Positions 43,766-52,837 are shown, numbered from the stretch's first letter. The stretch: 64,000 nucleotides of DNA from JAOARY01 sp045345765 (GCA_045345765.1 CP148265.1:1426001-1490000), one strand, 5' to 3'. Notes: a model not told the origin generated them from the letters alone. Numbers and translations: made by a program.

Positions 43766-44872
43766 ATGAAAAAATTATTTTCATTATTGATTTTATTATT
43801 ATTATTATTTGTATTTATATCTTGTTCAAAAGAAGAGATAAATATAGGTTTTAGCTCAACGCTTTCAGGAACAACTTCAGAATTAGGTGTTGAAAGTAGG
43901 AATGCTATTTTGATGTATATTGATAAATTAAATGAAGACGGTGGAATAAATGGTAGACAAGTGAATCTTGTAATAAAGGATGACAAAGGTACAAATGATG
44001 GAGCAAGAAAAGTTATAAAAGAATTCAAGCAAGAAGGTGTTGATATAATAATAGGTTTTACAACGAGTAATAGAGTAGAAGTAATAAATGAAGCTATAGA
44101 AGATGAAAAAATGTTATTTATGTCACCAACAATATCAACTACTTTATTAAGCAAAAAGGATGATTATTTCTTTAGGGTGATGTCGGATTTAACAAGTCAA
44201 GGAACTACGCTAAGTGAACTGGCATCTGAAGATAGAAATATAAAAGCTATGGCAGTTATTTATGATGGAAAAAATGCAGCTTATTCAAATGCAATAGCAG
44301 AAACATTTAAAGCAGATTTTGAAAAAAAGGGTGGAGAAATAGTTTATAAGTATAAGATAGAAGAAGATATTCCAATGACTAATTTGATAAGTAATTCTAT
44401 CTTAGACAGTCATGCTAAAGGAATACTTGTGATTGCAAATTCAGTAGATTCAGCAGCTATAATACAGCAGATAAGAAAATATGACGATGAAAGTGACATA
44501 TTCATTCCAGGTTGGGCAATGACAAATGATTTTATTAACTATGGTGGAAAAGCAGTAGAGGGAGTATATTGTTCGAGTGTTTTTGAACCTGAAAGCAAAA
44601 CGCCTAGATATTTAGATTTTGTTAAAGAATATGAAAGAATTTATCATAAAAAACCTTCTTTTTCTGCTAATTTTGGTTATGATAGCATGATTGTTTTGGA
44701 GGATGCAATATCAAAAAAAGGTACGAATATAAAAGCTATAAAAGAACAAATAATAAAGACTAGAATATTTAATGGTTTGCAAGGTGAATTTATATTAGAT
44801 GAATATGGAGATGCTCAAGGAAAGGTATTTAAATTTCAAATAAAAGATTCCATGTATAAAAAAATAGAATAA
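43766..44872 (+). CDS. LivK-like substrate-binding lipoprotein 3
   Basis: A 368-residue paralogue with lipobox FVFISC. The N-terminal pattern is kept (IGFSSTLSGTTSELGVES, LNEDGGINGRQVNLVIKDDK), but the sequence has diverged clearly from proteins 1 and 2, especially in the second lobe (DIFIPGWAMTNDFINYGGKA). AAGGGGATG precedes the start closely. A different ligand preference is likely. Confidence 0.85.
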   Translation: MKKLFSLLILLLLLFVFISCSKEEINIGFSSTLSGTTSELGVESRNAILMYIDKLNEDGGINGRQVNLVIKDDKGTNDGARKVIKEFKQEGVDIIIGFTTSNRVEVINEAIEDEKMLFMSPTISTTLLSKKDDYFFRVMSDLTSQGTTLSELASEDRNIKAMAVIYDGKNAAYSNAIAETFKADFEKKGGEIVYKYKIEEDIPMTNLISNSILDSHAKGILVIANSVDSAAIIQQIRKYDDESDIFIPGWAMTNDFINYGGKAVEGVYCSSVFEPESKTPRYLDFVKEYERIYHKKPSFSANFGYDSMIVLEDAISKKGTNIKAIKEQIIKTRIFNGLQGEFILDEYGDAQGKVFKFQIKDSMYKKIE

Positions 44873-44915
44873 AAGCTTTTGGGGGGAAAGGTGGTGAAGG
44901 CGTTTTTGCTATATT

Positions 44916-46049
44916 ATGAATAAAAATATTAAAATTATGATGCTTGTTGCTGTACTATTTATATTTTTGTATTATTCGTATATTAATTTTTTTAAAACAG
45001 AAGAATTAATAAAAATAGGTTTTGTTGGAAGTCTTACTGGAAAAGGTTCAGAACTTGGAGTAGCAACAAGAAAAGGTGTATTTATGGCAGCAGATAAGAT
45101 AAATAGATCTGGTGGAATAAATGGAAAAAAAATAAAGCTTATAATAAAAGATGATAAAACAGATAGACAAAAAGCTAAAGAAGTTATAAATGAATTTGAA
45201 AATGAAAATATAAATATAATAATAGGTTTTTCTATAAGTGGAATGTATGAAGCTGTAGTAGATGCCGATAAAAAAGGTATGTTTATAATCAGTCCAACTA
45301 TGACTACTATAAAGTTAAGCCAAAAAGATGATAATTTTACAAGGGTTCTTCCAGAAAATAGTAAACAATCTGATTATTTTGCAAAGATAATAGGTGATAA
45401 AGGCTCAAAGAAAATAGGAGTAATATATGATGATGATAATAGAGAATATGCAAGTCCAATTATCCAGCGATTTAAAAACAATTTGAAAGATTTGGATATA
45501 AAATTAGCATATGAAAGACGATTTAATAAATTTGATATGAATGCAGAGCTATTTGCAAAAGATATAAAGAGGTTGGAATTAGAAGCGATTTATATGGTTT
45601 GTAATTCAACAGATGCAGCAAAGATAATTCAACAGATTGATAAATTAGAATATAATATTGATAAATATGCTTCTAGTTGGGCGTTTAATGAAGAATTATT
45701 ATCGTATGGAGGAAAAACTGTAGAAGGAGTTTATGGTGCAAGTGAATATAACTATTTGAACAACGACGAAAAATACTTGGATTTTGAAGCGGACTACAGA
45801 CATTATTATAATGAAGAAGTTACATTTGGTTCGTTATTTGGATATGAAACTATGATGGTATTAAAAGAAGCTATGAAAAATGCGGATACATTAGAGCCAT
45901 CAGACATCAAAAAAAGTTTTTTGAAAATCAAAAAATTTGAAGGTATTCAAAGTGATATAACATATGATGAATATTTAGATGCTAGTAGGGAAAGTTTTAT
46001 ATACAGAGTTGAAAATTCAAAGTTTAAAAGGGTTTTTATAGATTTATAA
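44916..46049 (+). CDS. LivK-like binding protein 4, membrane-anchored
   Basis: A 377-residue member with the same fold pattern (IGFVGSLTGKGSELGVATRK, INRSGGINGKKIKLIIKDDK), but instead of a lipobox it has an uncleaved N-terminal span (IMMLVAVLFIFLYYSYINFF) without cysteine. It is the most diverged copy and lies next to the kinase gene. The ATG has no ribosome site at usual distance; a short frame MKAFLLYYE from GTG at 44894, with a GGGGGGAAAGG stretch before it, overlaps the start by 8 bases, so start by translational coupling is likely. Confidence 0.82.
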   Translation: MNKNIKIMMLVAVLFIFLYYSYINFFKTEELIKIGFVGSLTGKGSELGVATRKGVFMAADKINRSGGINGKKIKLIIKDDKTDRQKAKEVINEFENENINIIIGFSISGMYEAVVDADKKGMFIISPTMTTIKLSQKDDNFTRVLPENSKQSDYFAKIIGDKGSKKIGVIYDDDNREYASPIIQRFKNNLKDLDIKLAYERRFNKFDMNAELFAKDIKRLELEAIYMVCNSTDAAKIIQQIDKLEYNIDKYASSWAFNEELLSYGGKTVEGVYGASEYNYLNNDEKYLDFEADYRHYYNEEVTFGSLFGYETMMVLKEAMKNADTLEPSDIKKSFLKIKKFEGIQSDITYDEYLDASRESFIYRVENSKFKRVFIDL

Positions 46050-46074
46050 AATATAGTAGATAGGATTTGATAGT

Positions 46075-48012
46075 ATGAGAAAGAATAGTTTAAAATTCGA
46101 ACTTATAACTAAAGAGATTTTAAATATTATAATAACTATAATAAGTATCAGTATTATAGTTCTATTTACTATGGATAGCATAATAAAGAAGGAAATAGAA
46201 ATAAAAAATAATATTTTAATATCATCTGTAGAATTTCAAATTGAAACTTATTTAGAACAAGCCAAAAATCAAATTCTACAAATTAAAGAGATATTATATG
46301 ACCAAAGAGGTTTTAGATATTTTGATACAAATGAAATTTTAAGAATTTTGGTAGATAAGAATAATAGATTTTCGGATGTTTATATATTAGATAAAGATGG
46401 GCTTGTATTTTATTCACAGCCTTATGATAGTAGAGTTATAGGAACGGATCAATCATTATATCCATATTTTAATGATGATTTTGATATTGATGAAATATAT
46501 TGGTCTAGTGCATTTTTTTCTTATAATTCAACAAAGCCTCAAGTAGCTCTTAGTTTGAGAGTTAGAAGCGGTGATACTGTAGTTGGAATATTAAATTTAG
46601 ATGAACTTGGAAATTTACTCAAAGAAATAAATAAGAATGAGGAAAATATATTAGCTATAACAGATGATAAAGGAACTTATATAGCACATTCTGATATGAA
46701 ATTTGTATATGAAAGAGAAATTGATCCTTATTTTAATGATTTTAAAAATAATAATAATATTCCTGATATTGAATATAAAGGAGATAGAGTTATTGCGAAT
46801 TCAAAATTTATAGGATATAACAATTGGGCTGTAATAATATATCAATCGCATAAAGAGATAACTAAACCTCTTTACAATTCAATATATTTAATTCTAATAT
46901 GCACTGTGTTTTTGGTATTATTTGCATTTTACATGAATTATAATAAGGTTAAAAAAATAATGAATAATATTTTAAATTTAGAGAATAAAACAAAATCAAT
47001 ATCAGAAGGTAATTACGATGAAAAAATAGAAAGTATGGATTATAAAGAGCTAAACTCTTTATCATCAAATTTTAATAAAATGATAGAACAAATTCAAAAA
47101 AGAGAAAGAAAGATAAAAGAAGATGAAATGACTGCTATTAAATTAAATGAAAAATTAGAAGCACAAGTAAGAGAAAGAACAAGACAGTTATTAACTTCAA
47201 ATAATGAGCTTGCAAAATCTTTAGAAGAAGTAAAGACAATGCAAGAAGAATTGGTTCAATCAAAAAAAATGGAAGCATTAAAAGATTTGGTAACAGGAAT
47301 AGCACATGAGTTAAATACACCAATAGGAATAGCTATAACTGCATCTTCCTATGTTGAGAATTTAAATAAGCATTTGGATGAGGTTATAAAAGATGGTAAG
47401 GTTTCAGGTAAGGATATAAAAGAATATATGGATAAAAGTAAAAAATTATATGAATCAATGTCTGTAAATCTAAAAAGAGCATCTAAATTGATTGAATTAT
47501 TCAAAAAATTATCAATAGAACCAATCAATCAAAATAAAGAAGAATTTAACGTAAAAACACTTATAAGAAGTACTGTTACAAGTGTTAATATAGGTAGAAA
47601 TAAAAATATAAAAATAAAACTTAGATGTAATGATAATATAGTTATTAATTCTTATAAAACATCATTTGCAACTATTATATCTTCTCTTATAAAAAATTCA
47701 TTGGATCATGCTTTTGTTGATAGAGAAGAAGGAGAAATACAAATCAATGTTTCTGAAGGTGGGGATTATATAGTTTTAGAAATTTCGGATAATGGAGTAG
47801 GTATTGATTTTGATAATAAAAATAAAATATTCCATCCGTTTTTTACAACTGCTAGAGGAACAGGTTCTGTAGGTTTGGGACTTAATATTGTTTATAATAT
47901 AGTGGATAGATTATTTAAAGGAACAATAACATTTAATAGTGATATGGAAAATGGAACAGTATTTACTATACTGATTCCACTTGGAATTGATGCAATAGAA
48001 TTTCATGAATAA
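46075..48012 (+). CDS. sensor histidine kinase with extracellular Cache domain
   Basis: A 645-residue membrane kinase: span 1 (about residues 15-35), an extracellular double-Cache-like domain (about 40-265, with FSDVYILDKDGLVFYSQPYD and AITDDKGTYIAHSD), span 2 (about 268-288), HAMP, a coiled coil rich in Glu/Lys (about 340-400), HisKA with phospho-His in GIAHELNTPIGIA, and HATPase_c (IKNSLDHAF, DNGVGIDF, GSVGLGLNIVYNIV). It has no receiver domain, and no response regulator gene adjoins it. It closes the four-binding-protein operon, 25 bases after protein 4. Confidence 0.92.
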   Translation: MRKNSLKFELITKEILNIIITIISISIIVLFTMDSIIKKEIEIKNNILISSVEFQIETYLEQAKNQILQIKEILYDQRGFRYFDTNEILRILVDKNNRFSDVYILDKDGLVFYSQPYDSRVIGTDQSLYPYFNDDFDIDEIYWSSAFFSYNSTKPQVALSLRVRSGDTVVGILNLDELGNLLKEINKNEENILAITDDKGTYIAHSDMKFVYEREIDPYFNDFKNNNNIPDIEYKGDRVIANSKFIGYNNWAVIIYQSHKEITKPLYNSIYLILICTVFLVLFAFYMNYNKVKKIMNNILNLENKTKSISEGNYDEKIESMDYKELNSLSSNFNKMIEQIQKRERKIKEDEMTAIKLNEKLEAQVRERTRQLLTSNNELAKSLEEVKTMQEELVQSKKMEALKDLVTGIAHELNTPIGIAITASSYVENLNKHLDEVIKDGKVSGKDIKEYMDKSKKLYESMSVNLKRASKLIELFKKLSIEPINQNKEEFNVKTLIRSTVTSVNIGRNKNIKIKLRCNDNIVINSYKTSFATIISSLIKNSLDHAFVDREEGEIQINVSEGGDYIVLEISDNGVGIDFDNKNKIFHPFFTTARGTGSVGLGLNIVYNIVDRLFKGTITFNSDMENGTVFTILIPLGIDAIEFHE

Positions 48013-48172
48013 ACAGACTGTTAAATTTTTTATTAAAATTTAAATAAGAAATATATATATTTCTTATTGTTCAATTCTAATAGTTTTTTAATCTATTATT
48101 ATATTTTTTTTAAGATTTAAAGAGTAATATAATATATAAATTAAGTATATTAAAAAAAGAAAGGGTGTTTTT

Positions 48173-48577
48173 ATGCATCACGATGTGCAATTATTAGAGT
48201 ATTTAGGAGGTTTTATATTTGGAACAATTGGATTAGGAGTATTATTTGTAATATATCTTATAAATGCATTTGCTTGGTTTAATCTAGGTAAAAAAGCTAA
48301 TTTATCATATTCAATACTAGCATTTGTTCCAATTTTACAGTTTTTCGTTTTCTTTGGAATAATAAGAAAGAGTTTTTTATGGGGATTATTATATTTAATT
48401 CCTGGAATAAATCTGTTGGCTTATTTATATTTTAATTATTTATTTTATAAAAACTTCAATACATCAGATATTATTATAATACTTTGTTTGGTATTTCCGC
48501 CATTAGGACAATTATATATGCTATATATGGCATTTTCTTATGATGTTAGATATGTTCCTTATTATAATAATTTTTAA
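48173..48577 (+). CDS. small polytopic membrane protein
   Basis: A 134-residue protein with about four spans (residues 12-33, 45-63, 67-88, 96-118), ending in a Tyr-rich tail (YDVRYVPYYNNF). AAAGGGTG upstream of the ATG supports the start. No family recognised. Monocistronic, with its own terminator. Confidence 0.6.
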   Translation: MHHDVQLLEYLGGFIFGTIGLGVLFVIYLINAFAWFNLGKKANLSYSILAFVPILQFFVFFGIIRKSFLWGLLYLIPGINLLAYLYFNYLFYKNFNTSDIIIILCLVFPPLGQLYMLYMAFSYDVRYVPYYNNF

Positions 48578-48643
48578 TAAAATTAAATTAAGTACTTGTT
48601 TTTAAATAAGCTTAGTTTATAAAAAATAATTATTTTAACATTG

Positions 48644-48682
48644 AAAAGAGGTTGTTCTATTAAGTAAACAACCTCTTTTTTG
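48644..48682. terminator. bidirectional terminator
   Basis: A 13-bp perfect stem (AAAAGAGGTTGTT with AACAACCTCTTTT) between convergent genes. Confidence 0.88.
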
Positions 48683-48699
48683 ATAAATTTATTTAAATT

Positions 48700-49632
48700 T
48701 TATGATTCTTTATTTATAATTTCTAAGACTTTATCTACATATATATCTTGATAATGAGTAAATGATTCTGTATGCAAAGCACCCTTAGTTTCAAATAATT
48801 CTACATTTTTATTATTTTTAACTTTTTCATATAGATTTAAACTTTTTGAAAGTGGGATTGCCTCATCATCTTTACTGTGAATAAGCAATAATTTTTTGTA
48901 TTTATATTTATCTTCATTTAATTTAACTATATCTTTTATTGGTGATACTTTATTAACATCTACACCCTTTAATTTAGGCAATGTAGATAGTATCATCTGT
49001 GTGAAAGGAAAATCAGGTAGCTTAGTCCATACTGTCATATTTTCTTCTAAATAAGTTCTAAGATCATCAAAAGGACTATCTGCAATTATTGTTTCAACAT
49101 CAACTGATTCTACTCCAGCCATTAGAGCTGTAGATGCACCCATCGAAAACCCTAGTAGATGAATTTTTTTATTATTATATTTTTCTTTTGCAAAATCAAT
49201 AGCAGAAAGTAAATCATATTTTTCATATAGACCAATTGATGCAAAATCACCTTCAGATTCACCGCTACATCTAAAGTCAAACATTAATATATTATAATTT
49301 CCTTTATCATGAAGTTTTTTGACTAATTTAAGTCCATCAATTCTTTCTAAATTTCTATTTTTTCTGTAACCATGAGCGATTATAATTGCTTCATTTGCAT
49401 TTTCTTTTGGTATATAAAAACCTTTTAGATTGATATTATCATAAGCAGATTTAAACTGCACATTATCATATTTTAGATTATAATCTGTAGGAGTTTTTGT
49501 TATATTGATTCTTTTAGGGCTTAATAATTTAAGACCTACATAAGTAGATAGTGAAAAACAAGCAATAAAGCCTATTAAAAATATAATTCCTAGGATTTTT
49601 AAGATATTTTTTTTATTTTTTGTATTATTCAT
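48700..49632 (-). CDS. membrane-anchored alpha/beta hydrolase
   Basis: A 310-residue hydrolase with an N-terminal span (ILGIIFLIGFIACFSLS) and an alpha/beta-hydrolase core: oxyanion motif IIAHGYRKNR, nucleophile elbow GFSMGAS, acid in LLIHSKDDEAIP, and histidine in GALHTES near the C-terminus. It resembles the YqkD/prolyl-oligopeptidase-like esterases. The substrate is unknown; the anchor puts the domain outside the cell or at the membrane face. Confidence 0.85.
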   Translation of the reverse strand: MNNTKNKKNILKILGIIFLIGFIACFSLSTYVGLKLLSPKRINITKTPTDYNLKYDNVQFKSAYDNINLKGFYIPKENANEAIIIAHGYRKNRNLERIDGLKLVKKLHDKGNYNILMFDFRCSGESEGDFASIGLYEKYDLLSAIDFAKEKYNNKKIHLLGFSMGASTALMAGVESVDVETIIADSPFDDLRTYLEENMTVWTKLPDFPFTQMILSTLPKLKGVDVNKVSPIKDIVKLNEDKYKYKKLLLIHSKDDEAIPLSKSLNLYEKVKNNKNVELFETKGALHTESFTHYQDIYVDKVLEIINKES

Positions 49633-49914
49633 TTTTATAATTCCTTTCTTATATTAAATATTACTAAGTTAGCTACAAAGCACAAAAATTTATTTGTTGG
49701 TAGTATCAATCAAAAAATTTAAAAGTAATACTAAATATTATAAGTAAAAAATCCAAAAAGGTATATATTTTTAGAGAAATAATTAATTAAATATATAAAA
49801 TTTTCATTATTTTTTTGTCTAAATAATTATTATTTTGTTCAAAAAACATGTTTTGTGTAAAAATTAATTGAAAAACTCAAAATTATATGATATCATTTTC
49901 TTTGTGAAGTAAAT
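49633..49914. other. intergenic region with tRNA promoter
   Basis: Contains TTGAAA (49868-49873), a 17-base spacer and TATCAT (49891-49896), a likely promoter for the tRNA-Arg/tadA unit. Nothing else supported. Confidence 0.6.
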
Positions 49915-49988
49915 GCACCTATAGCTCAGTTGGATAGAGCGGTGGTTTCCTAAACCATGTGTCGAGGGTTCAATTCCTTTTAGGTGCA
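49915..49988 (+). tRNA. tRNA-Arg (anticodon CCT)
   Basis: Cloverleaf is clear: acceptor GCACCTA/TAGGTGC, D-arm GCTC/GAGC, anticodon loop TTCCTAA giving anticodon CCT (reads AGG), T-loop TTCAATT, discriminator A. CCA is not encoded. tadA follows 23 bases later. Confidence 0.95.
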
Positions 49989-50011
49989 CTTGTTTTTTAT
50001 TTGGAGGCGAA

Positions 50012-50515
50012 ATGGAGCATATTACTTTCATGCAAGAAGCGTTAAAAGAAGCAAATAAGGCTTACAAACTAAGAGAAGTTCCTGTAGGAGCTGTAATAGT
50101 TAAGGACGGCGAGATAATAGGCAGGGGATACAATAAGAAAGAAATTCTAAAAAATCCTTTGTCTCATGCAGAACTTATAGCTATAAATCAAGCTTGTAAG
50201 AACTTAAATTCATGGAGACTAAAAGATTGTAGTCTTTATGTTACATTAGAGCCTTGCGCAATGTGTGCAGGTGCAATATTACAAAGTAGAATTGATAATG
50301 TATTTATAGCTACTAAAGATTTTAAAACAGGAGCTTTGGGTTCGGTTATAGATTTATCAGATGTAAAAGAGTTTAATCATAAGATTTGTATAAATTATGG
50401 TTTATTGAAAGATGAATCATCGACTCTTTTAAAGAAGTTTTTTAAAGAGCTTCGTTCGAAAAAGAAGTGGAGAGATGACCGAGAGGTTGAAGGTGCACGC
50501 CTGGAAAGCGTGTAG
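50012..50515 (+). CDS. tadA: tRNA-specific adenosine deaminase TadA
   Basis: A 167-residue zinc deaminase that converts A34 to inosine in tRNA-Arg(ACG). Zinc and catalytic residues: HAE (SHAELIAI) and PCAMCAG, with VPVGAV upstream as usual. TTGGAGG ribosome site. The frame runs into the downstream tRNA-Ser gene: the last 15 or so residues are encoded by the tRNA and the TAG lies in its anticodon-arm/variable region. The natural family C-terminus would be the basic FFKELRSKKK stretch just before the overlap. Confidence 0.95.
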   Translation: MEHITFMQEALKEANKAYKLREVPVGAVIVKDGEIIGRGYNKKEILKNPLSHAELIAINQACKNLNSWRLKDCSLYVTLEPCAMCAGAILQSRIDNVFIATKDFKTGALGSVIDLSDVKEFNHKICINYGLLKDESSTLLKKFFKELRSKKKWRDDREVEGARLESV

Positions 50516-50558
50516 GCGGGAAACTGTCTCGGGGGTTCGAATCCCCCTCTCTCCGCCA
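50469..50558 (+). tRNA. tRNA-Ser (anticodon GGA)
   Basis: Acceptor GGAGAGA/TCTCTCC, anticodon stem CACGC/GCGTG with loop CTGGAAA (anticodon GGA, reads TCC and TCT), a long class II variable arm, T-arm GGGGG-TTCGAAT-CCCCC, discriminator G and encoded CCA. It overlaps the 3' end of tadA by 47 bases. Confidence 0.95.
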
Positions 50559-50576
50559 CAAAATTGTCATAAAGTT

Positions 50577-50847
50577 TGCTGTACTAGATGGGGAGTTAGC
50601 GGTGCCCTGTAACCTGCAATCCGCTTTAGCAGGATTGAATTCCAATTGGAGGTTTGTTATCTTCATGGTCTGACTTATGTAAGTGGTGATGAGATTTGGG
50701 TCCTAAACAATGCTGACCTATAAACCCCGCCAGATCCGGAAGGAAGCAACGGTAAGTAGTAATCAGTGTGTGATTTGGGAGTGCCTAAGTTGAGCTAACT
50801 GCAAATGTAGCGCTTGGGGATGCAAATCGAATTTTGGTGTACAGCCT
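50577..50847 (+). ncRNA. ffs: signal recognition particle RNA, large Firmicute type
   Basis: Ends pair as GCTGTAC (50578) and GTACAGC (50839). The Alu-domain 5' part has GATGGGGAGTTAGCGGTGCC followed by CTGTAACCTGC, and the conserved helix 8 shows CCAGATCCGGAAGGAAGCA. About 270 bases, typical of Bacillus and Clostridium. It scaffolds Ffh for membrane targeting. Position between tRNA-Ser and dnaX is conserved in this phylum. Confidence 0.96.
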
Positions 50848-50863
50848 ACATAATATATATAAG

Positions 50864-50900
50864 AAAGCTATCGATAAGAGTATTATCGGTGGCTTTTTTT
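50864..50900 (+). terminator. terminator of SRP RNA
   Basis: Stem AAAGCTATCGATAA/TTATCGGTGGCTTT with G-T pairs, then T run. Confidence 0.88.
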
Positions 50901-51001
50901 AATTTTATTAAAAAAATATAGATTTTAATTAAAAATGCTGGGTATAAAGAATTTAAGCCATTATATTATACAAATAAGAAAATAAAAATAGTTGATTAAA
51001 G

Positions 51002-51036
51002 AAAGATAAAGTCCTTAGTGACTTTATCTTTATTTG
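51002..51036 (+). terminator. terminator-like hairpin
   Basis: A 12-bp perfect stem (AAAGATAAAGTC with GACTTTATCTTT), 6-base loop. No gene between it and the SRP RNA terminator; it may insulate the metal transport operon. Confidence 0.6.
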
Positions 51037-51087
51037 CATTAAAACTTATTAAAATTAGAAGGAAATTATATATTGTTAAAGATTATT

Positions 51088-51144
51088 TTGCTAAAAATTT
51101 TAGATGATGATATAATAAAAAAATATTAATGAAAATCAATTTCA
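51088..51144 (+). promoter_or_regulatory. promoter and Fur-family box of the metal ABC operon
   Basis: TTGCTA (51088-51093), 17-base spacer, TATAAT (51111-51116, also an extended TGATATAAT). Starting 14 bases downstream is TGAAAATCAATTTCA (51130-51144), a 7-1-7 inverted repeat close to the Fur/Zur/PerR-type consensus TGATAATNATTATCA. With the metal-importer operon behind it, repression by a Zur- or Fur-like regulator is likely. Confidence 0.65.
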
Positions 51145-51182
51145 ATTAGAAATGAATAATCAAAATAAATGGAGGACAAAAA

Positions 51183-52094
51183 ATGAAAAAAACATTAAAA
51201 ATTTTATTAGCAATAATGGTTTTATTAGTATTTACTGCTTGTACAAACGAAGAAAAACAAGAAAAACAAGAAATAATAAAAATATCTTCGTCAATACTTC
51301 CAATAGATAACTTTGTAAAGAAAGTTGGAGGGAATTTGGTTGAAACTATGGTTATGATACCACCTGGAGCAAGTCCGGCTAACTATCAGCCAACACCAAG
51401 AGAAATGAGTATGATGAGTGAATCAAGTTTATATTTTTCTGTAGGAGTAGCAACAGAGGCTACAAATATAATTCCTGCTGTTAATCAAGCTAATGTAAAG
51501 ATAATTAATTTAGACAAAAAAGTAAAGGAGATATATGAAGATAGATATTTTGATGCTATAGTAGAACATGAAGAAGAACATCATGAAGAAGAACATTCTC
51601 ATGGAGGAAGAGATCCTCATATATGGATGTCGCCTAAAAGAGCAATTGTTATAGTTGATCAAATACAAAGAGAACTTATAAACTTAGATCCAAAGAACAA
51701 AGAAATATATGAAGCTAATGCAAAAGCATACAAAGAAGAATTGATTAAATTAGATGAGTCTATAAAAAATACATTATCAAATTATAAAAACAAAACATTT
51801 ATAATAATGCATCCATCACTTGGCTATTTTGCTGATGATTATAATTTGAATATGGTTGCAATAGAGAAGAATGGAAAAGAAGCAACAGCATCACATTTAC
51901 AAAAGGTAATAGAATTTGCAAAATCAAATGATATCCATGTGGTATTCTATCAAGCTGAATTTGACAGTCAACAAGCAAATGTAATAGCAAATGAGATTGA
52001 TGGAGAGGTAAAGGAAATAGCACCTCTTTCACCAAATTATATAGACAATCTAAATGAAATAATCAAAGCATTTGAAGAAGCATTAAAAGAGTAG
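51183..52094 (+). CDS. metal ABC transporter substrate-binding lipoprotein (ZnuA-like)
   Basis: A 303-residue cluster-9 (ZnuA/AdcA/TroA-type) binding protein. Lipobox FTACT gives the lipid cysteine at residue 21. A His/Glu-rich loop (HEEEHHEEEHSHGGRDPHIW) typical of zinc binders is followed by DPHIWMSP, then IIMHPSLGYFADDY and FYQAEFD. Zinc is the best guess, manganese is possible. First gene of a three-gene importer operon under a Fur-family box. Confidence 0.9.
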   Translation: MKKTLKILLAIMVLLVFTACTNEEKQEKQEIIKISSSILPIDNFVKKVGGNLVETMVMIPPGASPANYQPTPREMSMMSESSLYFSVGVATEATNIIPAVNQANVKIINLDKKVKEIYEDRYFDAIVEHEEEHHEEEHSHGGRDPHIWMSPKRAIVIVDQIQRELINLDPKNKEIYEANAKAYKEELIKLDESIKNTLSNYKNKTFIIMHPSLGYFADDYNLNMVAIEKNGKEATASHLQKVIEFAKSNDIHVVFYQAEFDSQQANVIANEIDGEVKEIAPLSPNYIDNLNEIIKAFEEALKE

Positions 52095-52102
52095 GTGAGA
52101 AA

Positions 52103-52837
52103 ATGAGTATTTTATCTGTTAAAGATTTAAAAGTGAATTATGGACATGTTAAAGCTTTATCTGGAGTAAATCTAAAAATAGATAAAGGCGAATTTGTTGG
52201 AATAATAGGTCCTAATGGTGGAGGTAAATCTACCTTTGTAAAAACAATATTAGGATTAATAACTCCAAAAAGTGGAGAAATCAAATTAGAAGAAGATAGT
52301 GTAATTGGTTATGTGCCTCAAAACAAATCATTTGACCACAGATTTCCTATATCTGTAGAAGATGTTATATTAACAGGACATTTGCCAAAAAAAATAAAAC
52401 CATTATATAGCTTTACAAAAGAAATAAAAAATCATTCAAAAGAAGTGATGGACAAATTAGGAATATATGACCTTAGAAAAAGACAAATAGGACAATTAAG
52501 CGGGGGACAATTACAAAGAGTTATGATAGCTAGAGCTTTGATGAATCACCCAAATATATTGATACTTGATGAACCAACTGCTGGAGTTGATCAAAATTCA
52601 AAAAAAGAAATATATAATTTATTAAAAAATCTGAAAAAAGAGATGACTTTAATTCTTATAAGTCATGAAATAAAAGAACTTCCAGAACTAGTTGATACAA
52701 TAATTTATATCAATCAAAAAGCACATATTCATAAACTAAGCAAAGAAGTTAAAAATGGTAAAGAAGTTTGTTGTCCTATTGATTGGTTTGTAGAAGGAGT
52801 AAAAATCCAAGAAGAACTTATGAAGGTAGGGAAATAG
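52103..52837 (+). CDS. metal ABC transporter ATP-binding protein (ZnuC-like)
   Basis: A 244-residue ATPase: Walker A GPNGGGKST, Q-loop VPQNKSF, signature LSGGQLQRV, Walker B LILDEPTAGVD, switch His in LISHEIKEL. The C-terminal VCCPIDWF contains a Cys pair. It powers the ZnuA/ZnuB importer. Starts 8 bases after znuA. Confidence 0.92.
   Translation: MSILSVKDLKVNYGHVKALSGVNLKIDKGEFVGIIGPNGGGKSTFVKTILGLITPKSGEIKLEEDSVIGYVPQNKSFDHRFPISVEDVILTGHLPKKIKPLYSFTKEIKNHSKEVMDKLGIYDLRKRQIGQLSGGQLQRVMIARALMNHPNILILDEPTAGVDQNSKKEIYNLLKNLKKEMTLILISHEIKELPELVDTIIYINQKAHIHKLSKEVKNGKEVCCPIDWFVEGVKIQEELMKVGK

Noticed and set aside
43651..44154. 167-codon open frame antisense to binding protein genes 2 and 3
   Set aside because: Covered by strong sense genes; it encodes a low-complexity Ser/Asn-rich product typical of shadows.
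50442..50666. 74-codon minus-strand frame across tRNA-Ser and SRP RNA
   Set aside because: It is antisense to two structured RNA genes and to tadA, a common artefact of RNA gene sequence.
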